Source of the DNA: an uncultured Frankiales bacterium
Lineage (GTDB): Bacteria; Actinomycetota; Actinomycetes; Mycobacteriales; SCTD01
Direction: 5' to 3'
DNA: 19,324 bases
Assembly (NCBI GenBank): GCA_946479905.1
Contig: CAMLIA010000065.1
Span: 1-19,324, forward strand
The notes beneath the pieces were generated by a model. The model did not search any database and was not told where the DNA came from. It saw only the letters and a list, made by a program, of their open reading frames with translations. The position numbers and the translations under genes were made by a program. Within the stretch, counting starts at the first letter, position 1. Each line of letters starts with the position of its first letter. Positions 6,804-13,859 of this stretch are shown in pieces.

Positions 6804-9116
6804 ATGGTGACCGCGGGACCCGTCCCTGCGCGCCAGGGCCCCCCTCGACCCGGCGCGGCGAAGCGCCGCCGTCGCCGTCGTCGTACCCGCCTCGCGGCAC
6901 GTGCCGCGCTGGTGGGCGTGCTGGCGCTGGTCGTGGGGATCGGCACGTTCATCGGCGGGCTGCTGGCCGCGCCGATCAACCTCGCGGTCGCGCCGCCGCC
7001 CGCCAGCGCGCTGCTGCTCGCCGCGGACGGCCGGCAGTTCGCGACCATCGCGCCGCCGGAGAAGCGCGAGGAGGTCAAGGCCGCCGACATCCCGCAGGTG
7101 ATGCGGGACGCGATCATCAGCGCCGAGGACGAGCGCTTCCTCAAGCACAACGGCGTCGACCCGCTCGCGACGGTGCGCGCGGTGTTCCGCGACCTGACCG
7201 GCGGCAACACCCAGGGCGGCTCGACGCTGACCCAGCAGTACGTCAAGAACGCCTACGTCGGCAACGAGCGCACGGCGCTGCGCAAGATCCGGGAGGCGGC
7301 GCTGGCCTACCGGCTCGAGCAGCGGCTGTCCAAGCAGGAGATCCTCACCGACTACCTGAACGCGCTCTACCTGGGCAACGGCCTGTACGGCGTGCAGGCG
7401 GCCTCGAAGTACTACTTCGGCGTGCCGGTGAAGGACCTGGACTGGAACAAGGCCCCCGGCGGCGCGCGGCACGACGAGAACCTCGCGCTGGCCCGGGCGT
7501 CGCTGCTGGCCGGCATCGCGCCCGCCCCGTCGGCGTGGAACCCGGTGAAGAGCTACACGCAGGCGCGGGTGCGGCAGACGTACACGCTGAACCAGATGGT
7601 GAAGAACGGCTACATCACCTCCGAGGAGGCCACCAAGGCCTTCCGGCGCAACGTGCGCCCGCTGCGGATCTCGCCGCCGCAGCCGAAGAACCTGGCGCCG
7701 GAGTTCACCGACTACGTCACCTACAAGGTGCAGCACGACCCGAGCTACGACGAGGACACCTTCTTCCGCGGCGGCCTGCGCGTGCGGACGACCCTCGACC
7801 TCGACCTCGAGCAGGCCTTCCAGCAGGCGCTGAAGGAGGTGCTGCCGGACCCGACGGACCCGCAGGCGGCCCTGGTCGCCGTCGACTACCAGACCGGCGC
7901 CATCAAGGCGATGGCCACGCTGCGGCGGGTGCCGCCGCGCATCAAGGACGGCAAGGTCGTCAACTCCCCGACCGACGGCTACAAGCCGCACGGCTTCAAC
8001 CTGGCCACCAACGCGGCGCGCTCCAGCGGCTCGACCATCAAGGCGTTCACGCTGGCCGAGGCGCTGCGCCAGGGGCACAAGCTCTCGGAGACGCGCTACG
8101 GCCCGGCGACGAAGAAGATCCGCTGCCCCGGCTGCAAGGGCGGCTACTACGTCTTCGGCAACGCCGGCGACGGGGAGGCGGGCAGCTTCACGCTGCAGGC
8201 GGCGCTGGCGCACTCGGTCAACACCATCTTCGTCCCGCTCGCGAACGACGTGGGCCGCGACAAGGTCGCGAAGCTCGCCGAGCGGGCCGGGCTGGCACCC
8301 CCGGGCAAGCTGGAGGGCCCCTGCCGGGACGGCTACTGCCCGCCGTCGCACTTCATGCCGTTCGGCATCGGCGGTGGCGTCGACGTGACGCCGCTCGGAG
8401 AGGCGGTGGGATACGCGACCTTCGCGAACGGCGGCCGGCACGTGTCGCCGATGTCCTTCACCGAGGTCCGCACCGGCGCCTCCGGCACCAGCCAGGGGCA
8501 GGTGCTGTTCGACCACAAGCCCTCCGGGATCTACCGGGTGCTGAGCAAGGGCGTCGCCGGTGACGTCGTGAAGGCGCTCACCAGCGTCGTGGACTACGGC
8601 ACCGCCCGGTCGGTGCAGGCCGCCGGCACCAGGGTCTTCGGCAAGACCGGGACGACGAACGACTCGACGGACGCCTGGTTCACCGGCTGCGTGCCCGCGC
8701 TGCGGGTCTGCATCTCCAGCTGGATGGGGTACGAGTACGCGAGCTGCGACGTCGGCAAGGGCGTCCACATCGACGGCCGCTGCGGCGGCATGCACGACAT
8801 CGCGGGCGTCAGCGGCCAGATCTACGGAGGGACGCTGCCGGCCCGGATCTTCACGCGGGCCATCCAGCTGCAGCGCCAGATCAAGCACGACCGCGAGCTG
8901 AGCGAGGCGGGGGTGACGGTGAACCCGTCCCCGACGCCGACGAAGAGGGTGCGGTTCCCCGGCGGGCCGGTCACCGCGTCCGCAGCGCCCAGCACCCGTC
9001 GTACCGCCACGCCGACGCCCGTCCGCACCGCGAGCCCGACGCCGAAGCCGGTGCCGACCTCGGCCCCACCGGTCGTGCTGCCGCCACGCCCGACGCCGAC
9101 GGCCTCGCCGCCCTAA
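6804..9116 (+). CDS. class A penicillin-binding protein (transglycosylase/transpeptidase)
   Basis: 770 residues from ATG 6804; GTG 6780 would add eight. The order is: a short Arg-rich cytoplasmic tail; one membrane anchor ('AALVGVLALVVGIGTFIGGLLA'); then a GT51 glycosyltransferase domain with 'SAEDERFLKHNGVD' (catalytic Glu108), 'GGSTLTQQYVKN' and 'LNALYLGNGLYGVQAA'. The transpeptidase domain follows with all three active-site boxes: STIK (Ser410), SVN (471-473) and KTGT (from Lys614). A Thr/Pro-rich tail of ~75 residues ends the protein. It polymerises and cross-links peptidoglycan on the outer membrane face. All catalytic residues are present. It is divergent from the bldN-like gene, with a shared ~170-nt upstream region, so co-regulation during differentiation is possible but unproven. 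Only 11 nt separate it from the next gene. Confidence 0.93.
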   Translation: MVTAGPVPARQGPPRPGAAKRRRRRRRTRLAARAALVGVLALVVGIGTFIGGLLAAPINLAVAPPPASALLLAADGRQFATIAPPEKREEVKAADIPQVMRDAIISAEDERFLKHNGVDPLATVRAVFRDLTGGNTQGGSTLTQQYVKNAYVGNERTALRKIREAALAYRLEQRLSKQEILTDYLNALYLGNGLYGVQAASKYYFGVPVKDLDWNKAPGGARHDENLALARASLLAGIAPAPSAWNPVKSYTQARVRQTYTLNQMVKNGYITSEEATKAFRRNVRPLRISPPQPKNLAPEFTDYVTYKVQHDPSYDEDTFFRGGLRVRTTLDLDLEQAFQQALKEVLPDPTDPQAALVAVDYQTGAIKAMATLRRVPPRIKDGKVVNSPTDGYKPHGFNLATNAARSSGSTIKAFTLAEALRQGHKLSETRYGPATKKIRCPGCKGGYYVFGNAGDGEAGSFTLQAALAHSVNTIFVPLANDVGRDKVAKLAERAGLAPPGKLEGPCRDGYCPPSHFMPFGIGGGVDVTPLGEAVGYATFANGGRHVSPMSFTEVRTGASGTSQGQVLFDHKPSGIYRVLSKGVAGDVVKALTSVVDYGTARSVQAAGTRVFGKTGTTNDSTDAWFTGCVPALRVCISSWMGYEYASCDVGKGVHIDGRCGGMHDIAGVSGQIYGGTLPARIFTRAIQLQRQIKHDRELSEAGVTVNPSPTPTKRVRFPGGPVTASAAPSTRRTATPTPVRTASPTPKPVPTSAPPVVLPPRPTPTASPP

Positions 9117-9127
9117 CCGGCTGTGGC

Positions 9128-10609
9128 ATGCTCCGGCGCGTGACCGCTACCAACCTGTCGGACCTGGTCCGGAAGGCGGCAGCGGCGGCGCCCGACAAGC
9201 CGGCGCTGCTGTTCCACGGCGAGAGCCTGAGCTGGAGCGAGCTCGACCTGCGCGTCAGCGCGGCGGCGCGGGGCCTGCAGGCGCTGGGCGCGCAGCCGGG
9301 GGACCGGGTCGGCATCCACCTCGGGAACACGCCGGACTTCGCGGTCGCGTACTTCGGCGCGCTGCGCGCCGGATGCGTCGCGCTGCCGATCAACACCGCC
9401 TACACCGCCGACGAGCTGGCGCACGTCATCGCCGACTCCGGCGCGGAGATCGTCATCACCGGCATCTCGACGGCCTCCCTGGTGCAGGCACCGACGGTGA
9501 TCGTCACGGCCTCCGCGGAGTGGCGGCAGCTGCTGTCGGACCGGGTCCGGCTGGACGCGGTCGGCGGCGGCGAGGACCTCGCGGTGCTGCTCTACACGTC
9601 CGGCACCAGCGGTCGCCCGAAGGGCGCGATGCTCACGCACCGGGCGCTGCTCGCGAACGTCGAGCAGACCGCCCGCATCGAGCCGCCGGTCATGGCCTCC
9701 GACGACGTCGTGCTGCTGGTCCTGCCGCTCTTCCACGTCTTCGGCCTCAACGCCGCCCTGGGCTCGGTCGCGCGGCACGGCGCGACCGGGGTGCTGACCG
9801 AGCGCTTCGACCCGGTCGAGACCCTCGAGCTGGTGCGCCGGCACGGGGTCACCAACGTCGTCGGCGCGCCGCCGATGTACGTCGCCTGGTCGCTGCTCCC
9901 CGACATCGGCGACGCCTTCGCCTCGGTCCGGCTCGCGCTGTCGGGCGCGGCGCCGCTGCCCCCGAACGTGCTGCACCGGGTGCTCGACGTGACGGGGCAC
10001 CACGTCTTCGAGGGCTACGGGCTGACCGAGACGGCGCCGGTGCTCACCACGACGCTCATGAGCGAGGTGGCGAAGGCCGGCTCGATCGGCCGGCCGGTGC
10101 CGGGGGTCGAGCTGCGGCTGGTCGACGAGAGCGGGGCCCCCGTCGAGGAGGGCGACCCGGGGGAGATCGTCGTGCGCGGCGCGAACCTCTTCAGCGGCTA
10201 CTGGCCGGACGGGTCGGGCGGGCCCGACGCGGACGGCTGGTTCGCCACCGGGGACGTGGCCGTGCTCGACGACGACGGCGACCTGCACCTGGTCGACCGG
10301 CGTCGCGAGCTGATCCTCGTCAGCGGCTTCAACGTCTACCCGCGCGAGGTCGAGGAGGTGATCGCGACGCTCGAGGCCGTGGAGGAGGTCGCGGTCATGG
10401 GCATCGCGCACCCCTACACGGGCGAGTCCGTCAAGGCGCTGGTCGTGCGCTCGGCGGGCAGCGCGCTCACCGCCGACGACGTCATCGCGCACGCCGCCCG
10501 GTCGCTCGCCCGCTTCAAGTGCCCGACGACGGTCTCGTTCGTGGACGAGCTGCCCCACTCCGCGACGGGCAAGGTCTCCAAGGGCCGGCTGCGCGAGCTC
10601 AACGCCTGA
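9128..10609 (+). CDS. AMP-dependent synthetase/ligase (long-chain acyl-CoA synthetase-like)
   Basis: 493 residues of the ANL superfamily. Motifs in order: P-loop 'LLYTSGTSGRPKGAMLTH', 'LPLFHVFGLN', 'EGYGLTETAPV' (A5), 'DGWFATGDVAVLDDDGDLHLVDRRRELILVSGFNVYP' read in parts (A7/A8 hinge), and the C-terminal catalytic Lys in 'SATGKVSKGRL'. All residues for adenylation and CoA transfer are present, so a fatty or related acid is probably activated to its CoA ester. The specificity cannot be read from the sequence. ATG 9128 is used; GTG 9140 is an alternative, because CATGCT (9127-9132) could be a -10 for a leaderless GTG start. No ribosome site is seen for either. It leads straight into the glutaredoxin-like gene, 2 nt downstream. 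Confidence 0.9.
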   Translation: MLRRVTATNLSDLVRKAAAAAPDKPALLFHGESLSWSELDLRVSAAARGLQALGAQPGDRVGIHLGNTPDFAVAYFGALRAGCVALPINTAYTADELAHVIADSGAEIVITGISTASLVQAPTVIVTASAEWRQLLSDRVRLDAVGGGEDLAVLLYTSGTSGRPKGAMLTHRALLANVEQTARIEPPVMASDDVVLLVLPLFHVFGLNAALGSVARHGATGVLTERFDPVETLELVRRHGVTNVVGAPPMYVAWSLLPDIGDAFASVRLALSGAAPLPPNVLHRVLDVTGHHVFEGYGLTETAPVLTTTLMSEVAKAGSIGRPVPGVELRLVDESGAPVEEGDPGEIVVRGANLFSGYWPDGSGGPDADGWFATGDVAVLDDDGDLHLVDRRRELILVSGFNVYPREVEEVIATLEAVEEVAVMGIAHPYTGESVKALVVRSAGSALTADDVIAHAARSLARFKCPTTVSFVDELPHSATGKVSKGRLRELNA

Positions 10610-10611
10610 CG

Positions 10612-10869
10612 GTGGGCTTGCTGAGGCGGCGGGCTCGGGCGCGGGCGCTGGTGCTCGTCACGCGGGAGGGGTGCACGATGTGCGCCGACGCGCTGCCGGT
10701 GGTCGAACGGGTGGCCGCGCGGGCCGGCGTGACCCTGACCGTGCTCGACGTCGACGCCGACCCGAGCCTCGCGGAGCACAGCGACCACGTCCCGGTCGTG
10801 CTGGTCGACGGCGCCGTCCACAGCCGCTGGTGGGTCGACGAGGCCGCCCTCCGCAGGGCGCTGCGCTGA
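10612..10869 (+). CDS. small glutaredoxin-like protein
   Basis: 85 residues from GTG 10612, two nt after the ligase stop; TTG 10618 is possible. It shows a thioredoxin fold in miniature: a beta strand 'ALVLVTREGC', the redox pair C-T-M-C, a helix, 'VTLTVLDVDADPSL', and the cis-Pro strand 'HVPVVLVDG', then a final helix. It belongs to the short glutaredoxin (DUF836-like) group, often found next to rex or heme genes in actinobacteria. It probably acts as a cytosolic thiol-disulfide or mycothiol-linked reductant; the partner is unknown. Translational coupling with the ligase is likely. It sits directly before the Rex operators, which fits a redox theme. Confidence 0.85.
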   Translation: MGLLRRRARARALVLVTREGCTMCADALPVVERVAARAGVTLTVLDVDADPSLAEHSDHVPVVLVDGAVHSRWWVDEAALRRALR

Positions 10870-10877
10870 GCGGGAGG

Positions 10878-10893
10878 TGTGACGCGGTTCACT
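10878..10893 (+). promoter_or_regulatory. second, weaker Rex operator-like site
   Basis: TGTGA (10878-10882) and TTCAC (10888-10892) are spaced by 5 nt exactly as in the Rex operator TGTGAACGCGTTCACA. The centre lies 21 bp upstream of the stronger site, about two helical turns, so both could be filled on the same face of the DNA. Confidence 0.5.
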
Positions 10894-10897
10894 GACT

Positions 10898-10915
10898 TTG
10901 TGCGCGCGTTCACAA
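10898..10915 (+). promoter_or_regulatory. Rex operator (ROP) overlapping the rex promoter
   Basis: TTGTGCGCGCGTTCACAA is an 18-bp near-palindrome that differs from the Streptomyces Rex consensus TGTGAACGCGTTCACA at two inner bases of the left half. It covers the putative -35 and much of the spacer of the rex promoter. This predicts autorepression of rex and the downstream heme genes at low NADH/NAD+, with release when NADH rises. Confidence 0.75.
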
Positions 10916-10926
10916 GCGCGTACCGT
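10898..10926 (+). promoter_or_regulatory. housekeeping-type promoter of the rex-hem operon
   Basis: TTGTGC (10898-10903), a 17-nt spacer and TACCGT (10921-10926) fit a sigma-70-type promoter. Initiation near 10933 leaves a leader of about 40 nt with GCAGGAG before the TTG start. The operator lies within it, which supports both calls. Confidence 0.55.
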
Positions 10927-10972
10927 CGGTGTCTCAGTGGGGTCCCCTGACGTCCCCCTAGCAGGAGCACCG

Positions 10973-11656
10973 TTGACCGCCAGTGAGCTCGCCGAGCCGC
11001 GCGCGCAGCGCCCTCGGGGCAGCCGTCGCGAGGTCATCCCCGAGGCCACCGTGGCGCGGCTGCCGCTCTACCTGCGGGCGCTGCACGCCCTCGCCGACGA
11101 CGGCACCCAGACGATCAGCTCCGAGGCGCTCGCCGAGGCGGCCGGCGTCAACTCCGCCAAGCTCCGCAAGGACCTCAGCCACCTCGGCTCCTACGGCACC
11201 CGTGGGGTCGGGTACGACGTGGGCAACCTCATCAGCCAGATCTCCCGAGAGATGGGGCTGCAGCGCCGCTGCTCGGTGGTGCTCGTCGGGGTCGGCAACC
11301 TGGGCCGGGCGCTCGCCGGCTACGGCGGGTTCGCCAGCAGGGGACTGGCCATCGACGCGCTCCTCGACGCCGACCGCAGCCTCGCCGGGCAGCAGATCGC
11401 GGGCCTCACCGTCCGGCACGTCGACGAGCTCGCCGACGTGGTGGTCCCCGGCAGCATCGGGGTCATCGCGACACCCGCGTCGGCGGCCCAGCAGGTCTGC
11501 GACCTGCTCGTCGCGGCCGGCGTGACGAGCATCCTGAACTTCGCCCCGACCGTCCTCGCGGTGCCGCCGCACGTCGACCTGCGCAAGGTCGACCTGTCCA
11601 TCGAGCTGCAGATCCTGTCCTTCCACGAGCACCGGAAGTCGCTGGTGCAGACGTGA
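10973..11656 (+). CDS. rex: redox-sensing transcriptional repressor Rex
   Basis: 227 residues if translation begins at TTG 10973, which has AGGAG five nt upstream; GTG 10937 is in frame but lacks this site. The N-terminal winged helix includes 'IPEATVARLPLYLRAL' and 'AAGVNSAKLRKDLSHLGSYGTRGVGYDV', the Rex DNA-recognition part. The Rossmann NAD(H) domain begins at 'VVLVGVGNLGRALAGYGGF' (GxGxxG-type loop), with 'LLDADRS', 'GVIATPASAAQQVCD' and 'GVTSILNFAPTVL'. The C-terminal helix 'DLSIELQILSFHEHRK' swaps between subunits in known Rex dimers. Rex binds DNA in the NAD+-poised state and lets go when NADH is high. Here it heads the heme operon, as in S. coelicolor, and has two operator-like sites upstream. 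Its stop overlaps the hemA start (GTGA). Confidence 0.97.
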   Translation: MTASELAEPRAQRPRGSRREVIPEATVARLPLYLRALHALADDGTQTISSEALAEAAGVNSAKLRKDLSHLGSYGTRGVGYDVGNLISQISREMGLQRRCSVVLVGVGNLGRALAGYGGFASRGLAIDALLDADRSLAGQQIAGLTVRHVDELADVVVPGSIGVIATPASAAQQVCDLLVAAGVTSILNFAPTVLAVPPHVDLRKVDLSIELQILSFHEHRKSLVQT

Positions 11657-12948
11657 GCGTCCTCGTCGTCGGCATCAGCCACCGCAGCGCGCCGGTCGCG
11701 CTGCTGGAGGAGGTCACCCGCGGTCTCGGGGACACCAGCGGTGTCCTGGACGAGATCAAGGTCGGGACGGTCAGCGAGGCCGTCGTCCTCAGCACCTGCA
11801 ACCGGGTGGAGGTGTACGCCGACACCGACGGCTTCCACGCCGGCGTCGACGCGATCACCGACCTGCTGAGCCGCCGCTCCGGGGTGCCGCTCGAGGAGCT
11901 GTCCAAGCACCTGTACGTCCACTGGGAGGCGCAGGCGGTCCTGCACCTGTTCCAGGTGGCCAGCGGCCTCGACTCGATGGTGGTCGGCGAGTCGCAGATC
12001 CTGGGCCAGCTCCGCCGCGCCTACAACGCCTCGGGCGAGTCGATCGGGCGCACCCTGCACGAGCTGTTCCAGACCGCGCTGCGGGTCGGCAAGCGGGTCC
12101 ACTCCGAGACCGGCATCGACGAGGCCGGGCAGTCGCTGGTCAGCGTCGGGCTCGAGCAGGCCCGGGAGGCGATCGGCGACCTCGCCGGCCGGGCGGTGCT
12201 GGTCGTCGGCGCGGGCTCGATGGGCGCCCTGGCCGGCACCACGCTGCGCCGCGCCGGCGTGGGCCAGGTCGTCGTGGCGAACCGGACGGCCGCCAACGCC
12301 GAGCGGCTGGCCGCCGGCCTGGACGGCCGCGGTGTCGGCCTGGACCGGCTGGCCGAGGAGCTCGCCGACGCCGACGTCCTCGTCACCAGCACCGGCGCCA
12401 CCGGGCTCGTCATCTCCCGCGACGTCGTCGCCGCAGCGGTCGCGCGCCGCGAGGGCCGGCCGCTCGTCGTCCTGGACCTCGCGCTGCCCCGCGACGTCGA
12501 CCCGTCGGTCCGCACCCTGCCGGGCGTCACCCTGGTCGACCTGGTCACGCTCCAGGAGGCGCTGGCCGAGACCGACGCGGGCGCCGGCGTCGAGGCCGCC
12601 CGCGCAGTGGTCACCGAGGAGGTCGGCGCCTTCCTGTCGTGGCAGAAGGCGAGCCGGGTCGCCCCGACCGTCGTCGCGCTGCGCAGCCGCGCCGACGAGG
12701 TGGTGGACGCCGAGCTCAACCGGCTCGCCCACCGGCTCCCCGAGCTCGGCGAGCGGGAGCGCAACGAGGTCGAGCAGGCGGTGCGCCGCGTCGTGCAGAC
12801 CCTGCTCCACACCCCCACCGTGCGGGTGAAGGAGCTCACCGAGTCACCCGTCGGGCTGTCCTACGCCGACGCCCTCCGAGAGCTGTTCGGGCTCGACCCG
12901 GCCGCGGTCGAGGCCGTCACCAGCCTCGCCGTCGAGGACGAGCTGTGA
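11653..12948 (+). CDS. hemA: glutamyl-tRNA reductase
   Basis: 431 residues from GTG 11653, normal length. It converts glutamyl-tRNA to glutamate-1-semialdehyde with NADPH, the first committed step of the C5 tetrapyrrole route. Visible: 'VVGISHRSAPV' at the N-terminus; the catalytic Cys49 in 'VLSTCNRVEVYA'; 'ASGLDSMVVGESQILGQ', the conserved substrate-site block; the NADPH loop 'VLVVGAGSMGALAG' with 'VVVANRT'; 'VLDLALPRDVDP'; and the C-terminal dimerisation helices. No key residue is missing. It overlaps rex by GTGA and hemC by GTGA, so translation is probably coupled and its level follows Rex control. Confidence 0.98.
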   Translation: MSVLVVGISHRSAPVALLEEVTRGLGDTSGVLDEIKVGTVSEAVVLSTCNRVEVYADTDGFHAGVDAITDLLSRRSGVPLEELSKHLYVHWEAQAVLHLFQVASGLDSMVVGESQILGQLRRAYNASGESIGRTLHELFQTALRVGKRVHSETGIDEAGQSLVSVGLEQAREAIGDLAGRAVLVVGAGSMGALAGTTLRRAGVGQVVVANRTAANAERLAAGLDGRGVGLDRLAEELADADVLVTSTGATGLVISRDVVAAAVARREGRPLVVLDLALPRDVDPSVRTLPGVTLVDLVTLQEALAETDAGAGVEAARAVVTEEVGAFLSWQKASRVAPTVVALRSRADEVVDAELNRLAHRLPELGERERNEVEQAVRRVVQTLLHTPTVRVKELTESPVGLSYADALRELFGLDPAAVEAVTSLAVEDEL

Positions 12949-13859
12949 TCCGGCTCGGCACCCGCGGCTCCGCGCTCGCCCTCGCCCAGTCGGGGCACGT
13001 GGCCGACGCACTGCGCGCCCAGGGCCTCGAGGTCGAGCTCGTCCGGATCACGACCCACGGCGACACCTCGACCGCGGCGATCCAGCAGCTCGGCGGGACG
13101 GGGGTCTTCGTCAGCGCCCTGCGCGACGCGCTGCTCGCCGGCGAGATCGACGTGGCCGTGCACTCCTACAAGGACCTGCCCACGGCGCCGGCTGCCGGCC
13201 TCACGGTCGCGGCCGTGCCCCCTCGCCTCGACGCCCGGGACGTGCTGTGCGCCCGCGACGGCCTGACCCTCGGTGAGCTGCCCGCCGGTGCCACCGTCGG
13301 CACCGGCTCGCCGCGCCGGATGGCGCAGCTGCGCGCGCTCGGCCTCGGCCTCGACGTGGTGCCGGTGCGCGGCAACGTCGACACCCGGCTGGCGAAGGTC
13401 GGCACCGACCTCGACGCCGTCGTGCTGGCGCGGGCCGGCCTGGCGCGGCTCGACCGCCTGGACGCCGTGACCGAGACCCTCGACCCCCTGCAGGTGCTGC
13501 CGGCACCGGCGCAGGGCGCCCTCGCCGTCGAGTGCCGTGCCGAGAGCGATCTCGTCACGGCCCTCAAGGCCCTCGACGACCCGGACAGCCGCGTCACCGT
13601 CGACGCGGAGCGGGCGCTGCTGCGCGCGCTGGAAGCCGGGTGCTCAGCCCCTGTCGCCGGGATGGCCGAAGTGGCCGAGGGCGACGATGGTCCCGAGGTC
13701 TTCCTGCGCGGGCTCGTCGCCGCGCTCGACGGCAGCGACGCCGTCCGCCTGTCCGGGACCGGACCCACGCATGACGCCGTCGGGGTGGGAGAGCGGCTCG
13801 CTGCCGAGCTCCTCGACCTCGGCGCCGCAGGACTGATGAGAGCTGGAGACAACGCATGA
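12945..13859 (+). CDS. hemC: porphobilinogen deaminase (hydroxymethylbilane synthase)
   Basis: 304 residues from GTG 12945, overlapping the hemA stop. It joins four porphobilinogens into hydroxymethylbilane in the cytosol. The N-terminus 'IRLGTRGSALALAQ' is typical. The catalytic Asp77 lies in 'AVHSYKDLPT'. 'GTGSPRRMAQL' carries the Arg pair that binds substrate acid groups, and 'VRGNVDTRLAKV' follows. The dipyrromethane cofactor attaches at Cys233 in 'LEAGCSAPVAG'. The protein is complete. The next gene starts within its stop (ATGA). Confidence 0.98.
   Translation: MIRLGTRGSALALAQSGHVADALRAQGLEVELVRITTHGDTSTAAIQQLGGTGVFVSALRDALLAGEIDVAVHSYKDLPTAPAAGLTVAAVPPRLDARDVLCARDGLTLGELPAGATVGTGSPRRMAQLRALGLGLDVVPVRGNVDTRLAKVGTDLDAVVLARAGLARLDRLDAVTETLDPLQVLPAPAQGALAVECRAESDLVTALKALDDPDSRVTVDAERALLRALEAGCSAPVAGMAEVAEGDDGPEVFLRGLVAALDGSDAVRLSGTGPTHDAVGVGERLAAELLDLGAAGLMRAGDNA

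Noticed and set aside
6720..8888. 722-codon - strand open frame opposite the PBP gene
   Set aside because: The PBP frame carries all GT51 and transpeptidase motifs; the opposite frame has biased composition typical of high-GC shadows.
10951..10976. CGTTGA at the rex start codon as a BldN-type -10
   Set aside because: The nearest CGTCCC box has a 14-nt spacer and the site overlaps the start codon; the upstream promoter and operator explain the region better.
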